Shown: positions 34,704-45,797, counted from the first letter of the stretch. The stretch is DNA of 64,000 nucleotides from Flavobacterium poyangense (GCF_011751075.1 NZ_JAALLN010000001.1:967113-1031112); one strand, 5' to 3'. Notes: generated from the sequence alone by a model not told the origin. Numbers and translations: made by a program.

Positions 34704-37700
34704 TTAATTTCCGAAATTATATCGCAATGTAAATCCGGAGCGAATATTTGTTAATGGAAATGATGTTGAAATTACAGCCTTAGAAAACGAGTGATCGTAA
34801 TAAAATATAGCCGTTAAGTTTTTACTGAACGAATAATCTGCTGTTAGTTTTAATGACCAGATATTTTGCCCTGCAGCCAGCTGATTGTTGTCATAATCTA
34901 AATAACGTACCAATGTTTCGTTATTACGTAAAGAGAAATCCGCTTTTATATTGATATCACTTTTAATAATTCCTGTCGGGCTGTCTGCCAGTCTTGACGA
35001 GATAATAACATCTTTGAAGCGATATCCTAAACCTATAATATATTCCATTCCCTTCACCTCAGTCAATAAATTATTATCAAAACTCATTGACAATGCTCTG
35101 TCTTTTTTGATTTCCGTAAGTACTCTCAGCGAACTTTTCAATTCGAAATCTACCCGAATAAGCGGACTAAACTGCTCTACCAAATTGACATTTGACATCA
35201 CGGTTTTATTGTAAAAATTGAAATTTACATCTTTATTATCCGCTCCCGTTTTTTGATAATAATCAAAGTTCGATCGGAATTGATTAATCGTATAAGAAGC
35301 ACGGTAATTGTGCTGTAAAGAAAAACGCTTAAATGCATTTTTAAAGAACTTATAGCGCATTAATCCGTTGTATTTTACACTCCAGTTCGGAATCGGAAAA
35401 CTTCTGAAAATATCAGTAGACGCACCTTGCGCATTTTTCCCGGAATAAGCCGCAAGGAAAGAAGGCAACAATACCGCCTGATTGCTCTTCCCGAAACCTA
35501 TCGGATACCCTACATTTGAGGAATAGATATCTCTTTTCCTTTTCTCAGTATCTTTAGTAGGATCAGGGTCAGTCGGAGGTCCGGGAATCGGATTATTAAT
35601 ATCTCCATATCTCGGGATCGGGTTTCCTGCTCCATAATAGTCTTCTGCCAGTCTATTGGCAATTATCAGACGATTGTTTCTGAAATCATCAAATGCAGCA
35701 GATTGCTTCTCGTTACTTGTAGAAAAAGAAGTTCCGATCAATACCGTTGAAATCGAGAACATACCATAGCTATAGCGTGACAAAGGCCTATACTCTCCGT
35801 CTTCACTTACACTATATTGTTCAGAACTGTTCTGAGAATACGATCTGTCCATTGCCAGATCAATCTTTAAATCAGGGAATAAATCTACATTGGCCGTCAC
35901 TTTTAACAGTGTATTGGTTACTTGCGTAAAATTCTGATTGAAGTCCTGATACTTGGTAAGCCATCCATTTTTAGCCGCTTCATAACGCACATCATCCTGG
36001 CTACCAAAAACAAATCCTAATGTTGGCCTTGAAGTTCCGAAGAAACCAACGCTTGGCGTATATCCCGGTAAAACGGTTCCACTATTTTTAGTGTAATTGA
36101 CCTGAATGTTTTTAACACTTGTCAATACCCCAATCAACCCATCATAAAATGGACTGCCACCGGAAACTGTTTTCGGTACATTTACAATTTTCTCTCCCGG
36201 TTTCGGCGGTGCTGCCGTTTTAGGTTTTACCGGTTTTTTACCTCCCGGCGTCAAGCCAACGTATTTGTACAACAGACCCATATTAAATGTTGTTGTCAAC
36301 GTATTGGAGTTCGCATTTTGAATAGTATTTCCTAGATCATAAGTTAACCCATCAGCTGCTTCATATTTTGAAAAAGCCTCTGAAGAGCGTTGCCAACTGT
36401 AATCACCCGTATAAGAATAAGTTGCTTTTATAAAACTTAAGGCCGGAATTTTATTGATCGGAATTTCATAATTCAGCACCAATTGTTGTACATGCTGATT
36501 TGGCGTTCCGATATCTAAATAATCATCCCAGATTGTAAAATCTTCCTTAGGTGAATTATCATCGTTTAGGAAGTTTCTAACAATATTATTAGAGGCGGCT
36601 GTATAGTTCAACTTCAATGATTTTGTCAAATTATACCCGAAACCATATTGATAATTGAAAGCAAAATTTCTTCTGTAAAGCGGTCTTAGTCCAATCCCCT
36701 CTACTTCAACTTGTCTAAATTGCTGACGGTTACTTTGTCTTAAAATATTAGTATTGAAGGTAACATTGGAAGGCAGGTAATTAAAATTAAAATCACTTAA
36801 CATTTTCCAATAATCACTTTTTTTCATGAACTGTGTCTTCTTAAAAGGAACTACTTCTTTGGGCTGAAACGTATAGGCATAATTTACCGCAGTACTTGAT
36901 TGCTCGTCCTGATAGTCTTCAATTTCATAATCGTGACGTTCGACCTGATTGTAGGATTGCGAAAAGGTAAAATTCTCCACATCGTACACATGTGGTTTCT
37001 GCTCCGGAGCTCTGTCTTTTCTAACCCCAATAAAGTTAATACTTCTTCGTTTTGTATAATCAACAGCACGGGTTCTGATATTCTCTTTTTCAGCCTGATT
37101 CGTTGTTTCTCTTAACAACTGCTTCAATTTTATATCCTGATTAAACGGATCGTATTCCGGTGTAATTACTTCTTCTCCGATCGCATAATTAAAAGGCAAA
37201 TTGATTCCCCATTTAGGAGGCAATAACTTCCCAAGATTTAAATTGGTTACAATGTTGTACTGTTGAATGTCTTCACGGTCTCTTTCATTGGCTCCTTGTT
37301 CAAGAGCTCCGAAACCAATCGTACTTTTACGTCCGGTAGCAGAAATGGTGGCAAAATCGGCCATATTAGTATCGATACTTAATACAGCTGCCATCCCTCC
37401 TTTATTTTCCAGATCGGCCATACGAAGTTCATTAAACCACACCTCACCTTTTATATCTTTATGATCGGCCGCACTTTTTACTCCGACCATTAAAGTTCGA
37501 ATCAAACCAAAATTAGGATTTCCTTTTATTCCTAATCTTAGTCTGCTGTTACCGTCACCCCCCTCTACTGATATATCGTCATCAGGATAATAAACACCAT
37601 TAATATCTCTTTTATCCGAATTAATATCCAGAGGCATCGCCTTAATTTTCATACGGGTCAATAACTCCAATGCCAAATCAATATTGTTATCATCATACCA

Positions 37701-40700
37701 GACATCCTCCGGGCTTACCGCGCAAGAACCGGCCGGTCTTGTTACTTTTAAAGGAATTTCGACTTGATAATAATTCTGCGTAAAGTCATTACCAAAACGA
37801 AGAAAACCGACCATTTCACCATCTTCCAACACATCATTTGGCAATGCTTCGGTATGCAAAAACATTTTCATTTTTTTGTACTGACGCATGTCAACACTTA
37901 CATTTTTAAAAACAGCTCTTGAATCTCTAAACTGCAATCCACCACCCGAAACACGTAAAGCAAGTGATTGCTCATTTTGATTAATAACTGTATTATTATT
38001 GTACAACTGCTCTCTTCGCACTCCCGGAGGAATAACATAGTTAACAGGGCATTTTGTATTATTCTCCTGAACATTGACAGCCAAAACATCAAAATCGGTA
38101 TTATCATCATCCGGATTTGGATCAGTTGCATCTAATGTTCCGGTATACCTTCTCCATTCTCCTCTTACTAAATCTAAAGCTCCGAAACGTACTGTCATCT
38201 GATCGTTAAAACCGGTCATAAACATACGCATGAATCGAATTGATCTGAAATCTGTAATATTTCCTATTGTATTCTGAGGCTGAGAAACCGGAATTTTAAA
38301 CTGAATCCATCTTGCATTAGTGGTACTTCCATTTGGCAATTCGGCATTGCTTACTTCGCGAATATCTGTAATATAGTTTTGTCCTACCTGCATTCCGGGT
38401 TTAACATCAATACTATATTCATAATACGCATTGATGGTATTCATCGTATTGTCACGATTAATATCTTCGACATCCGGCAGTGTTGTAGATCCTCTATTCG
38501 GATCATTGATACTAACAGGTGAATTCCCTTCAAGACCATTATAATCTCTGTAACGTTCCTTAACACCACCTTCTCTGTTTAAATAATACGTATAGTTATC
38601 TGCAGCAGGATCCGCTTCTCCGGCGAAATTAGTATAAACCTCACTTTCTCTTGCATCCGAGATACCATCTAAACCAACGTCCTGATTTCTACGATTCCCT
38701 TCATTGGTATCAAAGGCATAAATTAAAGACTGTGATGCAGGAACCTCACCCCACAGTGCACGTGGTTTAACCATTATTTGATCCGGGCCCAATCCGTTTT
38801 CATATTGTTTCCTTCCGTCTTTTAAAACATCTTCAGAAACCTCTCCTAAGTTAAAATAGATTTTTCCTGTATTATTTCCTTGGGCCTGACCTGCTCCTAC
38901 GTAAGGATCGAGTACCCAAAATTGAATATACTCCACATTCCCCTGCTCAAAATTCGTTGAATTTATCGCACGCATAATACCTCCAAAATTAGAGGCAGCC
39001 GGTTCTGTATTGAAATTTCGATTGTTGTTATACGGACCTCTTTCTGACGGATAATAACTTAAGTCAAGTGTATTAACCACCTGTATCTGACCCTGGGCTA
39101 TATCGGTATTTGGATACAACTCTCTGCTATAAATTCTTCTTGTGGTATTGAGCGACAAATCATCGTTTGAAATACCGGATGGTTTGGAAGAGTAAAACAC
39201 AGGATCAATTGTATACCATGATAATTTTGCTCTTTTTGACCCATACTCTAAAGTATTTGACTTGGCGAAAAAAGGATCGTTTGCTTCTGAATTTACAAAT
39301 GGTGTTGATGCCAGACTCCATGCATAAGCCGAACGCATGTCAATAGTAGATTGCGAACCTTCAAAATCATCTATATAAATGGTTGGCTCTCCCTCAAAAT
39401 CACTGGCTTTCGGAGCATCAGGTTTTAAAAAAGCAATTTCACCACGGATCGAAAGATTCGAAGGAACATCGGTATCGATATTAGGTAATTTATTTACCAA
39501 TCTGGTAAAGAAAGGAACTTCTGTTGAATAATTTCCATTAAACCCAAAAATCGTGTTATTTACAGATTCCTGACCATAACTTGATTTTTGTGTAAAGGGT
39601 CTTTCTGTCATCTTTAAGAAAGTCCCCCCAACCACAAATTTATCCGAAATTTTGTGCTCAACATTCAACCCCATAAATCTTCGGGTCTGTTGCCCAAAAA
39701 TAGAATTGTTTTCTAACGAAACCTGAATAGGTGTATTGGATGCCTGAAGTGAAGGATCTAAAATCTGAACTCTTCCTAATTGATAATCGACACTGTAATC
39801 AATACCCTCTACCAAGACTCTTCCACCGGCTGTTACCACAACAGAACCTTGCGGCACATTAAACGCTCCGATCGGAATACCGTTATTTCCCGTAGATTTG
39901 TATTTACCTCTTAATAAAAATTTATTTTTATCGGCATCCTGCAAAGCTCCTGACTGGGTATTTCTATACATGTTTCTAAACACGTATTTCTTTTGGTTGT
40001 CATTATAAGTCCCCGGATTATTATAATCTTCTCCCGCGGCACCCTTTAATTTCTGAAACAAAAGTTCTCCAAAAGGTTCTTTAGTTGTAAAAATAATTCG
40101 TCCGTTTTGAGAATCAACTGTTATCCCCGGTATATAATCGAAAAAACCATCCCCGCCTTTTTGAGGATCATTATTATAATTTAACTGATCAATATCAAAA
40201 ACATTTAGTAACGGCGTTTTGGTAATATAATAATTAGCGGGATTTGGGTTAGGTCCTTGATCATCCGGAAAATGAGTTCCGGTCACCGGGCTAATATAAT
40301 TTATAGGAGACGGGTCTGTATAAAGAATATTTAATCTGAAATCATCTTGTTTTATTTGATACGCCTGAGGAATCTGATAAACGTTTTTCATCATCAAATT
40401 CCAAACCGGATTTTTTACGTTTGTCAAACTGCTTTTCAGCATTTTTAAGATCAAACTCTGTGTAATAATGGTCTGATTAGGAGTGTTATTTCCTGTAACA
40501 AGCGTACCATCTCCTCCATCACTACCAAATTCCCCTACACGGTATATTTTATCTCCAACTGTATATTCATAAGCAACGGCTAAAATTTCATCATTGGCCA
40601 AACGCTGTTGCAAAGAGATATATCCTAATTGTGCATTAAAAGTATATTCATTTGAGGTTAGTTTTCGGGCATTTTCCAATACCGAATAATCTCTCCCTTC

Positions 40701-41957
40701 CTTAGCATCTACCCGTGGATCAAACCCTTTCTCTACTGTTGCAATTTCCCTGATAGTCTGATTCAGAAAACCTCCGCTACCTATAGTCGCGGGATCGAAT
40801 TTGTTGTTGGTGTTACTACTTGGTTTATCTATACTACCGGGAATAAAAAAATCTGTAGTACTTCCTATTACCACCACTTCATTATCCGGAATCCCGGTAA
40901 TTTGTGCTTCTCCCAAATCCTGAAGTGCCACAACATTACGCAGGTTGTTATTGGTTGTACTTACCCTGTTTTGTTTATTGGTTACCCAAACTTCAAGTCT
41001 TGTAATCTGAACACGACTGTCAATAAAGGGGTATTTTTTTAAAGACGCATCGTATTTATTTCTAAAATATTGAGATAAAAAGAAGTGTCTGTCATTATCA
41101 TAATCTAAAGCATACAAATCAAAGTTCTGAACTGTACCGCCACCTTCTGCAACTATACTCTTTGTTTGTGACTTTTGTTCTGAGAAAACTCCTGTAATAG
41201 TAGTCTTCCCAAACTGCAGTTGTGCTTTTACCCCAAATAAACTTTGGGCTCCCCTGATTAAAGTACTGTTAAGTGGCATGCTAACGTTACCTACTTCAAT
41301 TTTCTGAACAATATCGTCCTCAGAAGGGGTATAAGCGAGTTTGAATAAATTCTGGAAAGCAAATGTAGATTGCGTATCATAATTCGCATTTACCTCTAAT
41401 CGGGTTCCCACTTTCCCCATTAAACTCATACTTATCCTCTGATCAAAATCAAAGGTTAGGTTAGATCGGTTTCTTGGCGAAAAAGAAGGATTGTCTTGTT
41501 TGGTATAACGAATCCCTAAGTCCATCTCAACTGATCCTGTGGGCTTTACATCGATGGTATTACTACCGAAAATACTCTCGAAAAGACTCGAATTAATATA
41601 ATATCGCGGTAGCAAATCCTTTTTAGCGGCTTCACTTCCTGATTTTTTACCATCAATAGCATCTGCTTTTTTTCTGAAATAATCTCTTCTGGATTCTTTC
41701 AGTACTAAAGCTTCGTACTCTTTTGGTGTTAAGACAATTGGATAATTGATAGAAAAACCATCTACCGATTTGGTATAAATGTATCGGTCTGTAATGGGAT
41801 CATATTTATAAGCCGAAAGTATACTGGGTGGATTTTCCAACTCTAATTTCCCAACAGAAAACTGAGTTTTAGTTGTATCTTGAACTGCTGGATTTACTTG
41901 CGCCCGCAAAACATTACCGCAAAATAAAACCAGTAAAAAAATACAAATTTTACGCAT
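34704..41957 (-). CDS. sprA: SprA, outer-membrane translocon of the type IX secretion system
   Basis: 2417 aa, the size of known SprA/Sov proteins. Signal peptide MRKICIFLLVLFCGNVLRAQ. SprA forms the very large beta-barrel through which type IX substrates (adhesins, enzymes) leave the cell, and it is needed for gliding. Segments such as FDQRISMSLMGKVGTRLEVN, IYIDDFEGSQSTIDMRSAYA and WFNELRMADLENKGGMAA are typical of the family, and the C-terminus FTLRYNFGN ends in aromatic-rich strands. Follows ruvA by 24 bp, probably sharing its promoter. Reads as intact, with no frameshift. Confidence 0.95.
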   Translation of the reverse strand: MRKICIFLLVLFCGNVLRAQVNPAVQDTTKTQFSVGKLELENPPSILSAYKYDPITDRYIYTKSVDGFSINYPIVLTPKEYEALVLKESRRDYFRKKADAIDGKKSGSEAAKKDLLPRYYINSSLFESIFGSNTIDVKPTGSVEMDLGIRYTKQDNPSFSPRNRSNLTFDFDQRISMSLMGKVGTRLEVNANYDTQSTFAFQNLFKLAYTPSEDDIVQKIEVGNVSMPLNSTLIRGAQSLFGVKAQLQFGKTTITGVFSEQKSQTKSIVAEGGGTVQNFDLYALDYDNDRHFFLSQYFRNKYDASLKKYPFIDSRVQITRLEVWVTNKQNRVSTTNNNLRNVVALQDLGEAQITGIPDNEVVVIGSTTDFFIPGSIDKPSSNTNNKFDPATIGSGGFLNQTIREIATVEKGFDPRVDAKEGRDYSVLENARKLTSNEYTFNAQLGYISLQQRLANDEILAVAYEYTVGDKIYRVGEFGSDGGDGTLVTGNNTPNQTIITQSLILKMLKSSLTNVKNPVWNLMMKNVYQIPQAYQIKQDDFRLNILYTDPSPINYISPVTGTHFPDDQGPNPNPANYYITKTPLLNVFDIDQLNYNNDPQKGGDGFFDYIPGITVDSQNGRIIFTTKEPFGELLFQKLKGAAGEDYNNPGTYNDNQKKYVFRNMYRNTQSGALQDADKNKFLLRGKYKSTGNNGIPIGAFNVPQGSVVVTAGGRVLVEGIDYSVDYQLGRVQILDPSLQASNTPIQVSLENNSIFGQQTRRFMGLNVEHKISDKFVVGGTFLKMTERPFTQKSSYGQESVNNTIFGFNGNYSTEVPFFTRLVNKLPNIDTDVPSNLSIRGEIAFLKPDAPKASDFEGEPTIYIDDFEGSQSTIDMRSAYAWSLASTPFVNSEANDPFFAKSNTLEYGSKRAKLSWYTIDPVFYSSKPSGISNDDLSLNTTRRIYSRELYPNTDIAQGQIQVVNTLDLSYYPSERGPYNNNRNFNTEPAASNFGGIMRAINSTNFEQGNVEYIQFWVLDPYVGAGQAQGNNTGKIYFNLGEVSEDVLKDGRKQYENGLGPDQIMVKPRALWGEVPASQSLIYAFDTNEGNRRNQDVGLDGISDARESEVYTNFAGEADPAADNYTYYLNREGGVKERYRDYNGLEGNSPVSINDPNRGSTTLPDVEDINRDNTMNTINAYYEYSIDVKPGMQVGQNYITDIREVSNAELPNGSTTNARWIQFKIPVSQPQNTIGNITDFRSIRFMRMFMTGFNDQMTVRFGALDLVRGEWRRYTGTLDATDPNPDDDNTDFDVLAVNVQENNTKCPVNYVIPPGVRREQLYNNNTVINQNEQSLALRVSGGGLQFRDSRAVFKNVSVDMRQYKKMKMFLHTEALPNDVLEDGEMVGFLRFGNDFTQNYYQVEIPLKVTRPAGSCAVSPEDVWYDDNNIDLALELLTRMKIKAMPLDINSDKRDINGVYYPDDDISVEGGDGNSRLRLGIKGNPNFGLIRTLMVGVKSAADHKDIKGEVWFNELRMADLENKGGMAAVLSIDTNMADFATISATGRKSTIGFGALEQGANERDREDIQQYNIVTNLNLGKLLPPKWGINLPFNYAIGEEVITPEYDPFNQDIKLKQLLRETTNQAEKENIRTRAVDYTKRRSINFIGVRKDRAPEQKPHVYDVENFTFSQSYNQVERHDYEIEDYQDEQSSTAVNYAYTFQPKEVVPFKKTQFMKKSDYWKMLSDFNFNYLPSNVTFNTNILRQSNRQQFRQVEVEGIGLRPLYRRNFAFNYQYGFGYNLTKSLKLNYTAASNNIVRNFLNDDNSPKEDFTIWDDYLDIGTPNQHVQQLVLNYEIPINKIPALSFIKATYSYTGDYSWQRSSEAFSKYEAADGLTYDLGNTIQNANSNTLTTTFNMGLLYKYVGLTPGGKKPVKPKTAAPPKPGEKIVNVPKTVSGGSPFYDGLIGVLTSVKNIQVNYTKNSGTVLPGYTPSVGFFGTSRPTLGFVFGSQDDVRYEAAKNGWLTKYQDFNQNFTQVTNTLLKVTANVDLFPDLKIDLAMDRSYSQNSSEQYSVSEDGEYRPLSRYSYGMFSISTVLIGTSFSTSNEKQSAAFDDFRNNRLIIANRLAEDYYGAGNPIPRYGDINNPIPGPPTDPDPTKDTEKRKRDIYSSNVGYPIGFGKSNQAVLLPSFLAAYSGKNAQGASTDIFRSFPIPNWSVKYNGLMRYKFFKNAFKRFSLQHNYRASYTINQFRSNFDYYQKTGADNKDVNFNFYNKTVMSNVNLVEQFSPLIRVDFELKSSLRVLTEIKKDRALSMSFDNNLLTEVKGMEYIIGLGYRFKDVIISSRLADSPTGIIKSDINIKADFSLRNNETLVRYLDYDNNQLAAGQNIWSLKLTADYSFSKNLTAIFYYDHSFSKAVISTSFPLTNIRSGFTLRYNFGN

Positions 41958-41981
41958 ACAATTCGTTTATATAAATTGAGT

Positions 41982-42563
41982 TTATAAGCTTTTTAATGCC
42001 TTTTTAATGATCGTTTCGACAGTCGCCTCCGGATCTTCTTTTACGATTTTTTCGACTACTTTTTCAGAAGTCTTACGAACAAAACCTAAAACCTCCAAAG
42101 CAGATAACGCTTCATCACGGTTTGTATTGTTCTGAACTACTGAAACTTCGTCCAAATCGTACAATTTTAACACTTTTTCTTTTAAATCAAGTATAACTCT
42201 CTGTGCTGTTTTGTTTCCAATCCCTTTTATAGATTGTATAACTCCCACATCCCCAGAGGCAATGGCGTTTATAATTTGTTTGGGTTCAATTGAAGATAAC
42301 ATTGTTCTCGCAATATTAGCTCCTATTCCCGAAACGGACAATAACATTCTAAATATTTCCCGTTCTGATTTTTCTGCGAAACCAAATAAAGTATGCGCAT
42401 CTTCTTTGATTTGAAGATGCGTATACAATTTTATAAAATCAGCATTGGGAAGCAACGAAAATGTATGTAGGGATATATTAACATGATAACCTACTCCACC
42501 ACAATCAATTACGACTTCAGTGGGGCTTTTCTCTACTAATTTCCCTTGCAAATGTGCTATCAT
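41982..42563 (-). CDS. ruvA: Holliday junction branch migration protein RuvA
   Basis: 193 aa from ATG 42563 (MIAHLQGKLVEKSPTEVVID); an upstream in-frame ATG at 42584 would lie inside the promoter element. Domains: OB fold (1-63), tandem HhH motifs (VSGIGANIARTML, IKGIGNKTAQRVILDLK) and C-terminal domain III that contacts RuvB (DEALSALEVLGFVRKTSEKV). Works with RuvB (47225-48247) on Holliday junctions. Cotranscribed with sprA. Confidence 0.96.
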   Translation of the reverse strand: MIAHLQGKLVEKSPTEVVIDCGGVGYHVNISLHTFSLLPNADFIKLYTHLQIKEDAHTLFGFAEKSEREIFRMLLSVSGIGANIARTMLSSIEPKQIINAIASGDVGVIQSIKGIGNKTAQRVILDLKEKVLKLYDLDEVSVVQNNTNRDEALSALEVLGFVRKTSEKVVEKIVKEDPEATVETIIKKALKSL

Positions 42564-42581
42564 AGTATAATTTGTTATTGT

Positions 42582-42589
42582 CAAATATA
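42582..42589 (-). promoter_or_regulatory. -7 element for ruvA-sprA
   Basis: TATATTTG on the minus strand (42589 to 42582), 18 bp before the ruvA ATG at 42563. No good TTG box. Confidence 0.5.
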
Positions 42590-42644
42590 ATAAAAATAAG
42601 ACAACATTAACAGTTCATTATGTTTTATACTATTTAACTTAAGT

Positions 42645-42872
42645 TGCCAGTTGAATAATAATGTATACAGTAAGATGTAAAATGTATAATGTAAAAAGTA
42701 ATAAGTTTTGTTTAACTGATTACTTTTTTACATTATACAAACATTATAGTTATGTCAGATCACTGAAATAGAGTAACAATATACCCAAATTCGAGCGATT
42801 CGCTTAAAGGGAAGAAAATCTGTTAATTAAAGCACACTATACATGATACATTTTACATCTTACAGTATACAT
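42645..42872. repeat. Nested inverted repeats in the ruvA-malic enzyme gap
   Basis: Outer arms 42661-42686 and 42847-42872 match 25 of 26 bp in inverted orientation (ATGTATAC.GTAAGATG...), and weaker pairing continues outward through AAGTTGCCAGTTG near 42646 and CTAGCAACTT near 42889. Inner hairpin: 42684-42702 pairs with 42719-42738 (GTATAATGTAAAAAGTAAT, one extra T in the right arm), 16-nt loop. No coding potential in 42590-42899. Confidence 0.85.
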
Positions 42873-42899
42873 TTAACAACTAGTAACTAGCAACTTGAA

Positions 42900-45191
42900 T
42901 TATTTAGCTAATTTATTTTTTTTACTTTCTTTTTCCTGAGCATCAATAACCGCAATTGCAGCCATATTAACCATTTCTTCAACGCTCGCTCCTAATTGGA
43001 AGATATGAACCGGTTTACCCAGACCCATCATAATCGGACCGATTGAATTTACTTTATACAATTCTTTTAACATTTTATAAGTAATATTCGCTGATTCTAA
43101 GTTTGGAAAAATCAAAGTGTTTACTTTTTTTCCTGCTAATTTAGAGAATGGGAATTTTTCTTTAAGCATCTCCGGATTCAATGCAAAATCTGCCTGAATT
43201 TCTCCATCAACAATCATTTCCGGGTGGTTTTTATGTAAATAAGCTACTGCTTCTCTTACTTTTGAAGCACTTTCGCTTGAAGAAGAACCAAAATTTGAAA
43301 ACGAAACCATTGCAATAACCGGTTCAAATCCAAACATTCTAGCTGTTTTAGCGGTCATAACTGCGATATTTACCAAATCTTGCGCTGAAGGATTGATATT
43401 TATAGCCGTATCAGACAAAAACATTGGTCCACGGGAAGTCAACATCATATTGGCTGTAGCCACCAACGAAGCTCCTGGTGCTTTTTCTACCAATTGTAAC
43501 ATTGGTTTTACCACACTTGGATAACTTCTTGAGTATCCGGTAACCAAAGCATCAGCTTCACCCTCATTAACCATCATTGCAGCAAAATAGTTTCTCTCGC
43601 GCATGAATTTCTGAGCATCAAGCAATGAAATACCTCTTCTATTTCTTGTTTCCCAAAGCGAATTAGCAAATCTGTTGCGTCTTGCTTCTTCTTCTGTCGT
43701 TTTTGGATCGATAATCTCAAGTTCAGCATCAAAACCTAATTCTTCTTTAAGTTCTAAAATAGATTGTTTGTCTCCTAACAAAATAGGCAAACCAATACCA
43801 TCTTCATAAACAATTTGAGCTGCTTTTAATACATTTAACTGATCTGCTTCTGCAAAAACAACACGTTTTGGGTCCATTTTTGCACGGTTTGTAATTAAAC
43901 GCACCATTTTATTATCGTTCCCCATTCTTTCTAGAAGCACCTCTTCATAAGCTGCCCAGTCTGTAATAGGATTTTTGGCAACACCAGATTCCATTGCTGC
44001 TTTTGCAACCGCTGGCGCTACTACTGTAATCAATCTAGGATCAAATGGCTTAGGAATAATATATTCTGTTCCGAAACCTAATTTTGTTGCTCCGTAAGCC
44101 ACATTTACCTGCTCCGGAACTGGTTCTTTTGCTAATAAAGCCAATGCTTTAACAGCCGCCATTTTCATAGCCTCGTTAATTTTAGTAGCTCTAACATCTA
44201 AAGCTCCTCTAAAAATATATGGAAACCCTAAAACGTTGTTTACCTGATTAGGAAAATCAGAACGTCCTGTAGCCATAATAACATCTTTACGGGTTTCTAC
44301 CGCTAAAGTATAGTTAATTTCAGGATTTGGATTTGCCATTGCAAAAACGATCGGATTATCGGCCATAGTCAACAACATTTCTGCTGACATAATATCACCT
44401 GAAGACAATCCTAAGAAAATATCTGCTCCTTTTAAAGCTTCTGCTAAATCAATTGGAGCGATATCAACCGCATATTTTTGTTGTAAGTCTGATAATGAAG
44501 GATTGTCTTTTGTTAAAAGTCCTTTACTATTAAACATTAAGATATTCTCTACTTTTACTCCTAACAAAACATATAAATCAGCACATGCCAATGCAGCCGA
44601 ACCTGCACCGGAAACTACCATTTTTACATCTTCTGCTTTTTTTCCTGCTAATTCAAGTGCATTGATCAATGCGGCAGAAGAAATAATTGCCGTACCATGC
44701 TGATCATCGTGCATTACAGGAATATCCAACTCTTCTACCAATCTTCTTTCGATTTCAAAAGACTCAGGAGCTTTGATATCTTCAAGATTAATCCCTCCAA
44801 AAGTTGGGGCTATATTTTTTACGGTCTGAATAAATTCTTCAACATCTTTTGTTCCGATTTCAATATCAAAAACATCAATATCCGAGAAGATTTTAAACAA
44901 CAAACCTTTTCCTTCCATTACTGGCTTAGAAGCTTCCGGACCAATGTCCCCAAGTCCTAAAACGGCAGTACCGTTTGAAATTACAGCTACTAGATTTCCT
45001 TTTGCTGTGTATTTGTATACGTCATCAACATTTTTTGCAATTTCTAAACATGGCTCGGCAACACCTGGTGAGTATGCCAGAGATAAATCTCTCTGAGTTG
45101 CATATTTTTTTGTTGGAAGTACTTGAATTTTTCCGGGAGTCGGCTTCGAATGATATAATAACGCCTCTTCTCTTTTACTGTCTTTACTCAT
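42900..45191 (-). CDS. maeB: NADP-dependent malic enzyme (malate dehydrogenase, oxaloacetate-decarboxylating)
   Basis: 763 aa two-domain enzyme. N-terminal malic enzyme domain (1-~420): [49 protein letters not shown], and the nucleotide fold [16 protein letters not shown]-terminal phosphotransacetylase-like domain (~430-763): [31 protein letters not shown] and [17 protein letters not shown], regulatory in bacterial MaeB. Converts malate to pyruvate and CO2, giving NADPH. Single gene. Confidence 0.96.
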   Translation of the reverse strand: MSKDSKREEALLYHSKPTPGKIQVLPTKKYATQRDLSLAYSPGVAEPCLEIAKNVDDVYKYTAKGNLVAVISNGTAVLGLGDIGPEASKPVMEGKGLLFKIFSDIDVFDIEIGTKDVEEFIQTVKNIAPTFGGINLEDIKAPESFEIERRLVEELDIPVMHDDQHGTAIISSAALINALELAGKKAEDVKMVVSGAGSAALACADLYVLLGVKVENILMFNSKGLLTKDNPSLSDLQQKYAVDIAPIDLAEALKGADIFLGLSSGDIMSAEMLLTMADNPIVFAMANPNPEINYTLAVETRKDVIMATGRSDFPNQVNNVLGFPYIFRGALDVRATKINEAMKMAAVKALALLAKEPVPEQVNVAYGATKLGFGTEYIIPKPFDPRLITVVAPAVAKAAMESGVAKNPITDWAAYEEVLLERMGNDNKMVRLITNRAKMDPKRVVFAEADQLNVLKAAQIVYEDGIGLPILLGDKQSILELKEELGFDAELEIIDPKTTEEEARRNRFANSLWETRNRRGISLLDAQKFMRERNYFAAMMVNEGEADALVTGYSRSYPSVVKPMLQLVEKAPGASLVATANMMLTSRGPMFLSDTAININPSAQDLVNIAVMTAKTARMFGFEPVIAMVSFSNFGSSSSESASKVREAVAYLHKNHPEMIVDGEIQADFALNPEMLKEKFPFSKLAGKKVNTLIFPNLESANITYKMLKELYKVNSIGPIMMGLGKPVHIFQLGASVEEMVNMAAIAVIDAQEKESKKNKLAK

Positions 45192-45216
45192 TGTTTTTAG
45201 CTTTTATTCTAGCTTA

Positions 45217-45224
45217 CAAAGATA
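45217..45224 (-). promoter_or_regulatory. -7 element for the malic enzyme gene
   Basis: TATCTTTG on the minus strand (45224 to 45217), 25 bp before the ATG at 45191. Confidence 0.5.
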
Positions 45225-45296
45225 TAAGTCTTCACTTAAAAAGGCATGTTTTTGTTGCTTTCTTTTGTTAAAATAACAATATGAGGTATCGAAAAA

Positions 45297-45326
45297 AAAA
45301 TAGTCCGTAACGATACGGACTATTTT
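45297..45326. terminator. Terminator after the CBS-domain gene
   Basis: 13-bp perfect stem AAAATAGTCCGTA (45297-45309) / TACGGACTATTTT (45314-45326), loop ACGA; on the minus strand followed by a further run of T. Ends the CBS gene and insulates the malic enzyme promoter. Confidence 0.9.
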
Positions 45327-45350
45327 CTAAGATTATTTTGCGAATTTCAC

Positions 45351-45776
45351 TTACTGCGAAATATAAGAATTTAAATGATTAATGGTATCTTTCTGAATCT
45401 CTATAATTGCCTTAACCACATCACTGATAGAAATAATTCCGACTACAATTCCGTTTTCTAAAACCGGTAAATGTCTGATGCGTTTTGTACTCATAAGCTC
45501 CATGCAATCCTCGATTTTATTAGCCAGTTGTACAGAGAAAACATTACTTTCCATAATCTCATGCACAAACGTTTCTTTTGAAGATTTATCTTTCAAAACA
45601 ATTTTTCGGGCATAATCTCTTTCGGACAATATTCCTTTCAGATCCGATCCGTCTATAACCAGAATTGCTCCTATGTTTTTTTCTCCCATTACTTTCAGTG
45701 CTTCATAAACAGTGGTCGTAGAAAGCACGGAATAAACATTTTTCCCTTTTGCGTTTAGTATTTGATCTACAGTCAT
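45351..45776 (-). CDS. CBS-domain protein
   Basis: 141 aa composed of a CBS pair (about 8-60 and 70-130): VYSVLSTTTVYEALKVMGEK, GILSERDYARKIVLKD and MSTKRIRHLPVLENGIVVGI followed by ISISDVVK. Such stand-alone pairs bind adenosine ligands (AMP, ATP, SAM or NAD) and regulate partners; the ligand and partner here are unknown. Monocistronic, with terminator. Confidence 0.92.
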   Translation of the reverse strand: MTVDQILNAKGKNVYSVLSTTTVYEALKVMGEKNIGAILVIDGSDLKGILSERDYARKIVLKDKSSKETFVHEIMESNVFSVQLANKIEDCMELMSTKRIRHLPVLENGIVVGIISISDVVKAIIEIQKDTINHLNSYISQ

Positions 45777-45797
45777 ATCTGAAAAATTTTAGTTCTA

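Noticed and set aside
37898..38131. Small frames inside sprA on either strand
   Set aside because: All lie within the long, coherent sprA frame and show no start signals of their own.
42585..42899. Insertion sequence in the ruvA-malic enzyme gap
   Set aside because: Inverted repeats are present but there is no transposase frame in the 315-bp gap; at most a non-autonomous element.
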